Positions 10,761 to 22,800 of a stretch of DNA of 64,000 nucleotides are shown here, piece by piece. The position numbers and the translations under genes are program-made. The number at the start of each line of letters is the position of its first letter. Positions within the stretch are counted from its first letter, which is position 1. Source of the DNA: Guillardia theta CCMP2712 (Eukaryota > Cryptophyceae > Pyrenomonadales > Geminigeraceae); contig NW_005434632.1 of the NCBI RefSeq assembly GCF_000315625.1, positions 263,838 to 327,837 of the forward strand, written 5' to 3'. A model generated the notes under the pieces. The model saw only the letters and a program-made list of their open reading frames with translations. It was not told where the DNA came from and did no database searches.

Positions 10761-11394
10761 AGCTGGCCGGCACTACCCCACCCTACTGAAGCTGACCCCT
10801 ACCCCCTACAAACACAGAGGACCATGATTTTCACTACCCCTACCCATTCTTAATTTTCATGACCCCACACGCATAACAAAAGTTGGTATAAAAGTACCCA
10901 TTGAAAGTCAAATGGACCCAGTTAAATCCGTCACCACCCTAAGAAAGACCACGACCACATCATCAGAACTACCCCCTACCCCCAATAATGATTCCTTCCA
11001 TGGCACTCTATCACCCTTCTGTCTTCCCGACCACCCGTCATCTGAGCCTTATGTCCAAGTACCCACCCTGTCGATGACCCCCAATTCTCCCTCTAATCAC
11101 CCCTATATACAAGGACCACTCCCTTCACCTGCACATACCCAGATCCGAGTGGGGGTACGGTACCGATCAGTCACGTTCAGTCTGATCGCCCGGCCGGGGC
11201 CGGGGCCCTCAGTCGGAATGGCAGCGGCCGCTGAGCCGAGCCGGGCCCCGGCGGGGGGGACTGTGTTCAAGTACATACACTGAGTCTCTTCTTTGGGCAG
11301 CCCTCTTCGTCAAAGCAGATCTTGCCGCGCGTTCGCGCTGACGCCGAAGACTGTCACCAGGAACGGGCCCGTCCCGCACATCCTTCTGAGAGCT
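10760..11394. other. Intergenic: C-rich motif stretch plus small GC island
   Basis: From 10770 to 11150 the plus strand is crowded with TACCCC, CCCCTA and ACCACCC words and has very little G. From 11150 to 11275 it turns into a G+C island (CCGGCCGGGGCCGGGGCCC). No convincing gene. It separates the start side of the ERAD fusion gene from the end of the Rh gene. Confidence 0.6.
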
Positions 11395-14300
11395 TCAAGC
11401 TTGTCCCCCGTCTGCCAGGATCACCTCAGGGACCCTCACGCTGAGAGAACAGACTGCAGTGCCCCTGAGGACTGCGAGGGCCTTGTCAGCACAACGCAGA
11501 TGGTCTCAGGCCTCTCAGTACATGACGTATCCGGCGATGATCGTCGATGGTGGCAGCTTTCACGCTCAACTTGACCGCGGGGCTAGTCAGCGCTTGGAGC
11601 AGCGCCATGAAGGCAAGTGTGGGAAAGAACACCGGAATGATTGTGCGGCTGGAATGGGAGGAGGCGCATGGTGAGAGGGAGCGAGCAGTGAGGTCGGTCA
11701 GATGCAGGAGACGGAGGCAAAAAGCCTTCCTCCTCCTCCTCCTCCTCCTCCTCCTCCTCTGGAGTCAATCATCGATTCACTGCTGAGAGAACGAGGATCC
11801 GATGATCCCTTGTGACAGCCAGAAAGCGGACGAGGAACGTGTAACAGCTCAGGCTGATCACTTATAGACGCTGGCTGGAGGGAGAAGGGAGGATGTAATC
11901 CGATCGGACCCGACTGGCCACTGAGCTGGGAAGCAAGGATTGCTGCAAGCTGTGGCAGCTGTGCTGGCGTGTAAAGGTTGATGGTGCGGAGGACGGTGAT
12001 GGGGATGAGATAGAATTCTTCCCCTCCCTTCTTCCCAATGGTAAATATACCATCCACAAACCACTGAGTTGGCAGTAAGGAGCTGTGGGGGAATTGAAGG
12101 GTGCTCAATGTTTTGGTTGGGAGGAGGAAAAGAAGAAGCAGGAGGAGAAGCAGGAGGAGAAGTAACGAGGAGGAGGAGCGAGGAGGAGGAGCGAGGAGGA
12201 GGAGCGAGGAGGAGAGGAGGAAGGGAGAGGGCGGGTAGACGAAGGCAAGCGTTGACTCTGTGAAACCTTGATCGCGTCGTGGAACAGCAGGCAGGTTTCA
12301 AGAGTTGTACATCTTCGATCAAACAGCAACGCAGGCAACCTTGCAAGTGGGGAAGAGGAGAGCGTTTCGCAGCGCCAGCGGAACCAGGACGGTAGTGACG
12401 GCGAGCCGACAGGACTTACATAACCTTGACATCAGCGTCGACCTCTCCGATGTGCGTGAAGTCATCCTGAAGAAGAGAGAGGGGAGGGAGGGGAGGAAAG
12501 ACGACGGGAAGAGAGTGGAGAAGAGAAGAGAAGAGAACAGAACAGAAGGAGAGGAGAAGAACAAGTCAGCGAGGGTGGGAAGCAGACAGCAACGCGTACA
12601 GGAACGATCCAGAAGACATGGTCGGAGTAGCTGCCGGCCAGTGCGATTCTACCGGCGAACTTGGCGATGATCCCTGGGTGAGGGAGTCAGGAGCAGGCCC
12701 GCCCCAGGAGGGCCTAGGAGGTTCACCGGTTGCTGCTCCTCCCAGCAGGCCCGTGAGGAGGCTGAAGCCGGTGACTAGCGCCTGTGAGACGTCGGTTGAG
12801 TCATGGGAAGAGAGGAGGGAGGGAGGGAGGGAGGGAGGGAGGGAGGGAGGGAGGGAGGGAGGGAGGGAGGGAGGGAGGGAGGGGAGGGGGAGGGAAGGGG
12901 GAGGAAAGGATGGTTGTAATGATGACGCAGGTGGAGTCAAGCTCGGACCTGCTTTGTGGAGGTGACAGTCTGTCTGAGTCGAAGGCTTCGAGGTGTTATG
13001 CTTCAATTCTCACTGCCCTTTCATCCATTCAACTATCTTCATCGTCATGCTCATTGACATTTCCATGATCACTATGATTTCCTGATCATATCCTCCTCCT
13101 CCTCCTCCTCCTCCTCCTCCTCCTCCTCCTCCTCCTCCTCTCCTCTCCTCCTCCTCCTCCTCCTCCTCCTCCTCCTACCTCCTCCTTCCCTCCTCCTCCT
13201 TCCTCCTCCCTCTCCTCCTCTCCTCCTCTCCTCCTCCTCCTCCTCTCCTCCTCCTCTCCTCCTCCTCCTCCTCCTCTCCTCCTCTCCTCATCTCCTCCTC
13301 TCCTGCTCTCCTCCTCCCCCTCCCTCTCCTTTCCCCACCCCTCCTGATCGCATGCTCGGCCTCCCTCACTCGTTTCTCTCGACACCATTCCAGCACAGCA
13401 CGTGAAGGTATCCGGAATGTATCCGGGAACTCACGGATATTCACGGATACGGATAGAGTGTTTGTCACGGATGCTAGGAAAACAGGGGTAGGGGGGTATT
13501 GAGTTAGACCAGTAAGCCTTTGAAGGAGGGGTAGTATACATAGTAAAACTTGCTGGTAAGGAGNNNNNNNNNNNNNNNNNNNNNNNNNNNNNNNNNNNNN
13601 NNNNNNNNNNNNNNNNNNNNNNNNNNNNNNNNNNNNNNNNNNNNNNNNNNNNNNNNNNNNNNNGGGGGGGAGGGAAAAGAAGGGAGGTGGAGGTGATGAG
13701 GGAGGGAGCGAGCGAAAGATGGAGAAGAGAATGGGAAAAGAGGGGAGAGGAGAAAGGAAAGGGGAGGGGAACCTGCGTTGCGCTGGACGTCCACTGCTCC
13801 CCATAGTGGGGCATGATGTCACGGAGCATGTGAGAATTGTTGAGGGTGACCCAAGAGTTGTCTATCCCGACGATGCAGACTGAGGCGAGAGATCAGAGGC
13901 AGGAGGAGGAGGAGGAGGAGGAGGGGGAGGAGGAGGAGAAGAAGAAGAAGAAGGGATGAAAGAGGAACTCACCGACTTCCATCACGATGGCTCCCCATAG
14001 GCCAGGGAACAAGTGCAAGCTCGTGACTCCCTGTCGGGATGTCAGGATGTGCTAGGAAGCAGCAGGCAGAGTCTTTGCCTGCGTGTCCTGGTCCTCGATC
14101 AACGGCTGGATGAAGCGGAACGATAGGGTGGCTATCAGGGTCCCTCCTGTTGCAGGCGTTACATGCAACAGCCTCGGGGTCACGGGGGGCACCTGCTCCT
14201 ACGATCATCATGAGAAGGGGAGGGATGAACATGCAGGCGGGGGTAGACGCCGCAACTCCCGCAGCCAGCACTCCGTCTTGAAGATGCATGACCGACGGGC

Positions 14301-16087
14301 CCTGAGGGAGACGATTGAGCTGCATGGTAGCGAGGAGAGGAGGGGAGGAAAACCTCGGGGTAGATGAAGTTGGCCCATATGAAGGAGAAGAAACATCCGG
14401 CAATGAGGGCCATGAACGTGTTGGTAGCCACGTACATCCTTCCCATCCTCTCAGTCCATGTTTGTGGGACGTGACAACGTGATTCACCTCAGCTCAGCAG
14501 GGGCCCAGAAGCAGTTGAACGACGGGTAGCTGCCATGGTCGGCTGTTAGCGACCAACGAGAGCGCGAGGGTCGAGCTCACGTTACAAACATGAAGAGAGA
14601 GCCTAGGATAGCGTAGTTGTTGCTCTGATACCTTCAAGCGCGCGCGTCATTGGATTCTTTACCCTGCTGTGGGAATTCAAGTCACCTTGGCGCGTTATCA
14701 GGATTCTCGTGCGGCCTGTGGCCTGAGACAAGCACAGAGCATCCTGCAGGTGAATCAGGAACGGACACGCAAGAAAGACCCTCAGGTACCTAGTCCGAAG
14801 GCAGCTCCGAAGATATGAGTAGTGTACAAACTGAATGCACAAGCGCGCTCAGATGCTAGAAACCAGGCGGTTCGTTGCCTTCACCTTCCAGTTCCATCGA
14901 CTCCGCCGCGGTAATCGACGCATAGGAACTACCATGAGACGTTACAGATGTTGCGGGCAAAGGTAAGTGACGATGAAAACCTTGTTGCCGCAGTAGGCGG
15001 CAGAGTTCATGATAACGATGATCATCATTTGCAGGGGATTCACCTACATGGAATATTAGCAAAGATGACAAAAAGAACGGCAGAGCCCTTTACCTTTCCA
15101 AGGAGAGCGCCATATGAGATGAGGACTGCGACGACTCCATACTGCGCTTTGATGAAGTCTGAAATCTCCAAAGCGATCTGTACGGCAAAGTTGTTTCAAC
15201 CATGAGGAGCTTTCGAGTCTCATGTACTGACCTTGTCCGAGAAAGAATTGCACGTGCAAGCCAGTGCCCGCAGGTTGTTTTCGAACCTGACAGGAAGTCA
15301 TGAGTGTGTGGGAGGAGGAATTCGCTCTCTTCTTACTGAGAAATGTCTGGATTATCACCATACGGACAACCAACCTGCTTGAATGTTTGCTGTACAGCAG
15401 ACCAAAGTCAACTCCAAGAAGTGAGCCAGGGTGAGTCGTCAACCTGGAGGTAAGAGCAATGTGCGAGGGGTATCCACTGCAGCAACAACCCGCACCATTC
15501 CTGGTGGAAAGTGAGGAGTAAGAAGATTTGAACTCAGACTTCACCTGAGCCAGGCAACCCATGAGGAACGACATTCCCAGCGAAGTATATGCGTATCTGG
15601 CAACAGGTCAAGGCATCTTAAACTTTCTCTGCAGTTGAGATGAATCACTTGCGCAAGTATGTCATTGTAAGACACATCCCCATGTATGAGTACATGTTCA
15701 GATCGAACATGAAAGAAAGATCGGGCTAAAAAAGTGACTTCAGTGAACGTGGGAATGTCCGTCCGAGCTGACCTGTCCATATTGATATTCTTGAGGCGCT
15801 GGAGTAGGTTCCCTTAGTGAAGCTTCCCTGAGAGGAGCAATGAGGAAGAAGGAGGCAGAGTAGAATGGAAGAAGCGCTACAAGTCCAATTGCTTTTGACG
15901 CGCCGTGTCAAGTTTCTGTTGATCGCCATAGCCGTCGTGGAAGGTCAAGATAGAGTAAGCAACGATGAGAAGAATCTAAAACACGAGGCGTCAGGCAAAC
16001 AGGAGCCATGGCGACTGCGAAGAGTGCTTCGAGGAGAACCTGTACGGTTGCAAGGGTAACGATGAACGCGTTGATCCTTATAGCCAT
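11395..16087 (-). CDS. Rh-type ammonium/ammonia channel, many exons, with extended C-terminus
   Basis: Start ATG at 16087 (MAIRINAFIVTLATVQ). Successive minus-strand exons follow the Rh glycoprotein order: RYAYTSLGMSFLMGCLAQ; IALEISDFIKAQYGVVAV and LISYGALLGK (family: DF..A.VLISFGA.LGK); LQMMIIVIMNSAAYCGNK (PLQL); SNNYAILGSLFMFV; YPSFNCFWAPAEL (WPSFN); RMYVATNTFMALIAGCFF (NT..S); VMHLQDGVLAAGVAA (NA.LAGGVA); GTLIATLSFRFIQPLIED; VTSLHLFPGLWGAIVME (LHG.PG..G); and SQALVTGFSLLTGLLGGAATG (last helix). The family conducts NH3/CO2 through the membrane. Downstream exons continue in phase (DDFTHIGEVDADVKV at 12470-12425, ALLFDRRCTTLETC at 12340-12271, WFVDGIFTIGKKGGEEF near 12065) and further candidates reach a stop at 11395 (VRVPEVILADGGQA). 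This tail is long for an Rh protein; a second gene could begin below about 12.3 kb. A 100-N gap lies in an intron. Confidence 0.75.
11728..11760. repeat. (CCT)n microsatellite
   Basis: Eleven perfect CCT triplets in a presumed intron of the Rh locus. Confidence 0.9.
12814..12890. repeat. (GAGG)n tetranucleotide tract
   Basis: An almost perfect GAGG run of about 75 bp in an intron of the Rh gene; on the sense (minus) strand it is a CCTC tract. Confidence 0.9.
13091..13330. repeat. (CCT)n tract, long and interrupted
   Basis: About 240 bp of CCT triplets with occasional CT or TAC breaks. It lies in an Rh-gene intron; on the sense strand it is purine-only (GGA). Confidence 0.9.
13564..13663. 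other. Assembly gap (100 N)
   Basis: Exactly 100 N, a placeholder length. It follows unique DNA and is followed by a GGGAGG-rich tract, so the missing piece is probably low-complexity intron. Confidence 0.99.
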
Positions 16088-16448
16088 GGTTGATTACACT
16101 TTGTGTTGATTGCTGTGTTAATCCATCCGAACAATCAATCTGCTTGCACACCGCTTAGAAGGCTGTTGCCAGTCTTTCAGCTACACTAGAACCAAGTCAT
16201 GCCCTCTCTCCTCTACCGCACACATCATCCTACTTGATCTCATCATCGTGCACAACAGCCACTGAAACGCACTGCGCTGCTCCATGTAGACTGCTCGTCA
16301 CCATCAACGCATTCCATCACTCTTCCCCTCTTCTCTGCATCTCTCCTTCCCTGTTCTCAACTGTGGCTCCTCCTCTGCCCCGTCTCAGTGCCGCCCTCCC
16401 GTCGCCCTCCCGCCCATCCCCCATCGCGGCGAAGAGACGGCTATTGCC
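16088..16448. promoter_or_regulatory. Divergent promoter region of the Rh gene
   Basis: The region lies upstream of the Rh start (minus) and of a possible small plus-strand gene at 16449. 16210-16420 is pyrimidine-rich. I see no motif I can name. Confidence 0.35.
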
Positions 16449-16670
16449 ATGGAGCGGTGGGAGAACAGATTTGTCGACACTCTCATAAAAAACAATGTTC
16501 TGGTACGCTCGTTTGACTTTTTTTTAGATTTGTACCGTGTGCCCTTGCCTCTGTTCGCCCGGGACTGTGGGTGTGGTCCTTCAACATCAAAATTAAATGA
16601 GGTTTGCAGGAACTCCGGCTCCCGGGCGGCGGCACCCAAGTTCAACTTGGCAACTGGCCGGCTGTACTAG
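16449..16670 (+). CDS. Possible small gene, truncated by the GC island
   Basis: ATG at 16449 in a good context (GCCATGG) opens MERWENRFVDTLIKNNVL before a GTACGC donor. An acceptor TTTGCAG at 16610 is followed by a short frame that reads NSGSRAAAPKFNLATGRLY to TAG, or a different frame that runs a little further. The second exon ends exactly where the GC island begins, so this may be the broken 5' end of a gene. No family recognised; it could also be chance. Confidence 0.25.
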   Translation: MERWENRFVDTLIKNNVLVRSFDFFLDLYRVPLPLFARDCGCGPSTSKLNEVCRNSGSRAAAPKFNLATGRLY

Positions 16671-16679
16671 TACTGGGCC

Positions 16680-17345
16680 GTTAAGGCTCGAGTCCGACTG
16701 ACTGAGTCGAGCCGCAGCTGCCACCAGTGAGCGGCCTCGGAGCCCGGCCTGTTGCCCACGGCCCGTTCACCTGAGTGTGGCACTCACTGCGGCAGCCCGG
16801 CGGCCGGGCCGCCCGGCCGGCCCGGGGCCGGGCCCGGCCGGCTGCTTGCAAGATCATACTACTAGGCTATGATCCGAGTATCAATGCGAGGATGACAATC
16901 AGCCTTACAGGCTAGTAGCCCTCAATCATTCTACTAGCAGACCGCTCTGAAAGGATGCAGGCCGATGATACTGGGCCCGTGACCGTACCGTCAGCCGGCA
17001 CTGTCAGCCTCCGGCGGCCCGGCGGCCGGCCCTCAGGGCCTACTAGGCTGGTTGAACTGAAGTTGAATCAGCTTCGGCGCTTAAAAATCCTGAGCCTCGG
17101 AGTGCGCGCACCGGTGCCGCTCAGCGCCTGCCCCCCGGGCCCGCCGGTCGCGCGCCGGAGCAGAGAGTCACCGAGTCACTGGCCGGACCCGGGCCCGGCG
17201 GGGTGCCAGCCGCTGAGCCGCATCATGCGGCTCCGGCGAGTGGATGCCTCTGGCCCCGACCGTACAGTGACAGGCCCGGCGCCGGCGGCCGCTGGCCCGC
17301 CAGCGGCCGCCCCGGCTTTCCGAAGGCGGCACGGTCCGATCAGTG
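16680..17345. repeat. GC-extreme island
   Basis: Long runs made almost only of G and C (GGCCGGGCCGCCCGGCCGGC), broken by AT-bearing words such as TACTAG, ACTACTAGGC and ACGGTCCGATCA (17331-17342). Open frames across it are compositional. The same words recur in the other GC islands of the window, so I read it as one member of a diverged repeat family. Confidence 0.7.
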
Positions 17346-17612
17346 TTGTATGAGTGGTACTAATTTTTACTTAATCATTGAATTTTCACGGATGCGGCGA
17401 CGGTGGTCCTACTTGAAGTTGCCCAGCTAGGGCCTGTGGTCCTAGCATAATAGTACACTAGTATCATGCGGCCTCGTTTCGTAACCCCCTCCTTGGAAGT
17501 TAACTTCTCTTGGGGGACCTGTGGTCCTATCTGCTCCCATAGCTCCCTAGGACTAAGTTGAGCAGGACGAGGGGATTTACAAACAGATTGATCGGGGAGC
17601 CTCTCCGCGAGC

Positions 17613-18365
17613 ATGTCCACCGTCCTGGCCCTCCCTCGCATCCCCATCCTCCTTCTCCTTGTCCTCCTCCTCCTCTCTACATGCAATGCTGCAAGCAAAT
17701 GCTACCTCGCTACCCAGGATATCACCCCAGGTGAGCATTGCCAGCTGCCTTGGTCGTCCTCGTGACATGAGTATGCGATCAGCGAGCTGCGCGAAGATGA
17801 CGGTGACCTTTGGGAGCTGCGAATCACAGGCAACCGCCGACACTACTGTCAAGGCATTATCTTCGGCAACCATCGCAGCAAACACTACTGCCTGCTTGGC
17901 CATGATAGACTCGAGCTGTGGATTCCTGGTAAGACACATGTCGCAGAAGTGCGATGACGAATGGCCTTGAATGGTTGTTGACAGACAAGGAAAGCCACGA
18001 CTTGCGACCCTTATTGCACTCTGTCAATTGCCAACAACATCGCAGTAGGCTGCAGGACTGACGCGCAGTGCACGTCAACTACCTCAACATTCAAGGCCCC
18101 TCTGTGCTGCAGCTACAGGAAGAAATTGTATGGCGAGATGTGCGTGGACGCCAACGGCATGCTAGACACAATGATCGCTAATTCGAAGACAAGCGGTGAA
18201 TGCAGCGATGCGGCAGGCTGCATCGACTCTCTCAGCGTGGCGAGCACCACGAGCACCACCAGCCCGACTAAGAGCGCAAGCCCTTCAGCATACAGCTTCG
18301 CATCCCTGCCCCTGGTTCTCTTGGTTGCAGCTGTGGGTGTGGTGAAGAGCAGCACTGGCATGTAG
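17613..18365 (+). CDS. Secreted Cys-rich protein, probably GPI-anchored
   Basis: Exons 17613-17730, 17783-17928 and 17985-18365 keep frame and give 214 residues. A clear signal peptide (LPRIPILLLLVLLLLSTCNA) is followed by SKCYLATQDITPG, KMTVTFGSCESQATADTT, CLAMIDSSCGFL, TTCDPYCTLSIANNIAVGC and APLCCSYRKKLYGEMCVDA. The Cys pattern implies several disulphides. After a Ser/Thr-rich spacer (STTSTTSPTKSASPS) the chain ends in a hydrophobic tail (SFASLPLVLLVAAVGVV) with few polar residues behind it, the look of a GPI-attachment signal. A surface or cell-coat protein is inferred; no family recognised. Confidence 0.8.
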
Positions 18366-19866
18366 TAGCAAGAGAAGGTCCGTGGCTGGTTTCCTGCCGG
18401 GTTCTGCTTGACCGCTGATGCAACTTCGCGAGGAAGCAGAGGTTGTCTGCATTTGAGCGGGGTAGAATCATCGAGTCATAATAAACCAAGTCCAACTCTG
18501 ATCGGCAACAAAGCGATTCCTCATAAAACCTGAAAAAGGTAACGGCATGTGTTGTCACACCCCGAGGCTTTACAGGATGAACCTTCAGCGTAGCTCAACA
18601 ACAGCTTGCGCTGGAATTTCTCTACTAAGAAGAAAGCAGTCTGACAGAAAGAGACCTATCTCTCTTTATTCTGACACAACGAACAAAACAAACACAACAA
18701 GCCAACACGCACTGGCGAGGCAGAAACAGACGTGGCACACACACGAAAGGGGAAGATCACCAGCTAGTACTGACTAGGATGACCCTTTAATAGTTTCGAA
18801 GGAGACAGAAGTACCGTCTCTTGGCGGCTGAGGGAAGTAGGGGTGTTCTGTCCTTGGAAGTTGACAAGCTTCTCTCTTTAGATGTTGAACATTCCTTCAG
18901 CACTTCGCAGGCCAGCAAGGCTGCTTCCAACGGGTTGAACTCCACAACTTACGGTTAGATTCATCCCGGTGTCCAGTTCCGCTTGTTACTTAGTAAGCAA
19001 CCACGGGTACACCGTCACTGTTCCTCAGCGGCAACAAAGACCTCCAGAGGGGTCCTTTTCAGCAGATTCACACAGAAGTAGAGTATCCAGGTTTATCCTC
19101 ACAGGAGAAGTGATTTTCGAACACGGCCGCTGAGTGGACCCCCGAGTCCGATCACTGTCACTGGGCCACGGTCGGAGTACGGTCCGATCACGGGCCCGGG
19201 CCCGGGGGCCCGGGCCGGGCCCGGCGGCGTTACTAGTTAGTATTTTGAGGCGGCCCATCACGAAGGTTACGATAGTTGGAGAGGGGGTAGGGTAATAAGA
19301 AAGAGCGGATCTAAGCTTGAAAAAAGTGGGTACACGATGGGAATGTTTGGGGTGGTACATTGTGGGGTGGGGTTAAATGTTGAGGGGTCGGGAAGAGAGG
19401 GGAGAAAATGCTGCAGAAGGGAAAAGCAGGAGTTAGGCAGCAGGAAGAGCAAGGGAGGGATGATGGAGGAGGAAAAGGAGAGAGAATGGGTGGATTCTAG
19501 GTGATTTCTGGTAGAGAGAGTAGGATGCTGTGTAAGTAGCAAGGAAGGGGAGGACTTGATGTCGATTCCTGTAGGAGGGAGGGATACCTGTCCCTACCTT
19601 GAACCAGACTTCAGTTTTTGTCCCCTTCGACTGTATGCGATTGACGGACAAGGAGGGTGAAGTAGTCGTCCACTCAATATGTACCGAGAGGCGAAAAGTA
19701 CTCTTTGAGGGACGGTGGTTGTGGGCAGCATTAGCAAGAATTGTACTAGAGGAGCATTGGTAGCGCTCTATCGCAAGGAACTTTGCTGACATCTGCCTTT
19801 GCCTTTCTATTCTACAGCCTTTGCCGGGCGTTCTGCTTTAGCCTGCTTTCATGATCTTCTTGTGAA
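18366..19866. other. Long intergenic region with GC island and G-rich motif stretch
   Basis: 18366-19050 shows no protein-like frame. 19125-19235 is a GC island that contains CCCGAGTCCGATCA (19141-19154) and ACGGTCCGATCA (19179-19190). 19275-19480 carries GGGTAGGG/GGGGTGG words on the plus strand. A 119-codon minus-strand frame at 19433-19792 lacks any domain or splice context and I do not call it. The right end is the promoter of INTS2. Confidence 0.5.
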
Positions 19867-22800
19867 ATGGACATCGATGGCCAAAGTTCGCTTTACGCTG
19901 ACAACTGCAGCCAAATCTGGGAAGTGATCCGGGCAGGGCAACTATCGGCCCTGACTGACAGCGGTGCGTCTGCGATCCGACACTGGGAAGGGCTTGTGTG
20001 CTGACATCAAGGATGTGACGGCAGATGACCTCTACCCGTACCTTCCTCTTCTTTCCCGGATCGCCCTGGCGCATGAGCTCCGGCCGCAGGTGTAGCGTGC
20101 TCGAGTCGCAGTGTCCCAGCGGTGACGCCATGGTGTGTCAGGATGAAGGACCATTTCCTGGGCTGGTGACGAAGCTCCAGCGATACAAGGACGCGGACAA
20201 GTGCCGGTCTTATGCATTGTTGAAGTGGCACGAGCTGCTCCAGCCTGTCAAGTCGCAGATGCTGGAGGTCAAGAGGGTAAGGCAGGTTAGTTGATGTATG
20301 TATGTTGTGATGATGAAGCTAGTTGATCGGCTCGTCGACAACTGAGCAAGCTGCCGAAACAAGCACCATGGATGTTGAGGAGGAGAATCTGGCACAGACC
20401 CTCGGGCATGGTCTAGTCACTGAGTATGAATGCAGCAACGACTCTCGGTCAGTCAAGTCTCGATGCTTTCCTGCTTGGGATGTCACTGATTTTCCAACCT
20501 GCTTGCTCTCAGGCGCATGCAGATCCTGGTCTCAGAGCTAGCGCGGCTGGTCAAAGAAGACTTCACACATAAGGCTCCGGATCTTCGAAGTATGCTCCTC
20601 TCAAAGGAGGCTATCCAAGAAGACCTCAAGCTCATGCTGCCATTCGCCTTGTACAGGTTCCGCCTCGCCTGCTGTCTTGAAGTCATTGAATGACTTGATC
20701 CTGCAGATGTTCATTATTCTTTAACGTGGAGTCCGTCGTGAAAGCTCTACGGCAGGTGAGCAGATTTCTCGGCCGTTCAGCTGTCTTTGATGTTGTCACG
20801 TCAGGTTGACGACAGGCTTGTTCTAGTCAAGTCCGTCGTCTCCAACTGTCCTTCAAGTGTGGAGGGCATCGTTTCGTCGCTTATCGATCAGATCTCTCAA
20901 GGGTCCAGCCGTTATTTTGCAAGGAACAGTCAGCCCAAACCGCAGGCTCCACTGTCCAACAAGCAAGACTCTGCACCCGACCCCGACTCGCAATGGTTCT
21001 CAGCCCTCTGGCTGATCTCTGCTTACTAAAGCGCCGCAGGTGGTCCAGGGTGTTGGAGCATGTGGCCAGCCTATCACTTGCGAATGCGCGGAGAGTACGA
21101 CAAGAGCTGATGGTGAGCATTTATGACGCAGCGGGAGAAAGCTCCTCATCCGTTTTCACAGAATGCCACTGTCCTCCCTGAACTTGTGATGTCGATTACG
21201 GTACTCATGGTCAAGGACTCTCTTGCCTTCCTCCTCAGCCACACGCACGGGCACGAGTGGCTATGGGAGTACATCCACTCAACTCTTTCCACGGATGCAG
21301 TCGCAGTGAAGAGCTCCAACGGCTCCCCAGGCCAGCTTGCGGTCTACAAGGTTCTCCCTGCCTCCTCCCTTACCTTATCTCCAGCTCCATCCTCTCTTCT
21401 ATCTCTTCTCTAGGGCTTCCCTCCGCTCCCTTCCCTTCCTCCTGCTTCATCCTCTCTCCCCCTTCTTCTCCCTGCTTCTCTACCCCTCCCTTTCTCCGCT
21501 CCCTTCCCCTCCTCCTGTCCCCTCCTCTTCTTCTCACCTCTGCTACCCTGACTGGGCTTGACTGGGCTTGGTTCCTGACAGCTTTTGAGCGCAATGTCCA
21601 ACTCGCTTTCAACGGTTACCAGGTCCTCGTTCCCAGCTGCCCTCAAGCTCCTCACTCTTCTTGCAGCAGCAGCACGCCCTCTAGCGACCTCGGCATCCAC
21701 AGCCCGGACCAGAGCTCTGACGGGAGGAAATCTGCGACCGTCATGGCTGACTGCGACGAGGATGTTGAGGTTCTGGGGGATCATGGGGCCGCCGGCCTCC
21801 TCAAGCTCTACTGCGCCATGGTGGGCGATCCCTCGCTTGCTGCCGCTGCCTCCTGACTAGCGTCGTCTCAGATCGCTCTTGGCTCCATGCAGCCAAGCTT
21901 GCAGGAGGTTCTTGGGAGCTCTGCGCTGCCAGTGCATGGGTAAGGAGGGAAGGAAGGACACTAGGGTTGCTGACCGTAGTCCTGCAGCAACGTCGCCAAA
22001 GCGCAGGCGGGCCTGTTTTACATCCTCTGCCGGGGTCGAGCTGGGGGTTTCCAGGAGGCAGAAGGAGCAGAGGGCAAGGGAGCGGGGAGGATTTTCAGCG
22101 GGGAGGAAAGGCTCCTCGCCTTCTGCGCGCTGATCCTCTGGCCCCGGCTCAAGTCAGTGATCCCCCAGCACGTGGTGACTGCGTCCATCAAGAGCCTGTG
22201 GAACGCTAGCTCGGCTCCAGCTGTGCCCAAGGCAGATTCGTCCACGAGGTCGTCTCCCCTCGCTTCTCCGACGGCAGCTTCAGCTGGGGAGTCGCTGGGA
22301 AGCTCTGGGGGGGTACAGGATGGCAACGAGGCCGTGAACTCCACGCAAATGGCGGTCGAGCCGGGATCGCAGGGAGGAGGGGGGACAGCAGCAGCACCAA
22401 CAGCAGCAGCAGGGGTAGGGGTAGGGTTAGGGGGTGCCACAGAGTGTGGAGAGGTCGACGACGTGACGATCTTGCTAAGCTTGTTCGTGACGAGGGATCT
22501 GGTGGCGGTGGGGGAGCTGGTGCGAACTGCGACGGGCCTGTCGTGCCACGTGCAGGGCGAGTCGTTGAACAAACTTGCGGACATGATTGCGGAGGGGACG
22601 GACGTCAAGCAGCTGTCAAGAGCTGTCCTGGGGTACGAGAGCTCGGTGGAGGGGAGCAGCGGACCAGGCGGCGTCTCCCCCCTGAAGGAGTCGAGCATGA
22701 GGGAGAGCGCGAGGATCCAATGCGTCTACTCGCTTGCGCGCGACGGCAAGTTGATATCCTCAGTCCAGGTGGGCAGCTGAAAGTCTCCCGTTGATCCCCC

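Noticed and set aside
12814-13388. Long frames of GGREGGREGG and EEEEERRRRR type
   Set aside because: Pure translation of GAGG and CCT tracts in introns of the Rh gene; no complex sequence.
18380-18800. tRNA or small RNA gene
   Set aside because: I looked for cloverleaf boxes and saw none; no other RNA gene was found in the window by eye.
19433-19792. 119-codon minus-strand frame
   Set aside because: No splice context, signal or domain, and it crosses a G-rich motif stretch.
22410-22436. Telomere-like GGGGTAGGGGTAGGGTTAGGG
   Set aside because: It lies inside an INTS2 exon and reads as a Gly/Val-rich linker in frame; too short for a telomeric tract.
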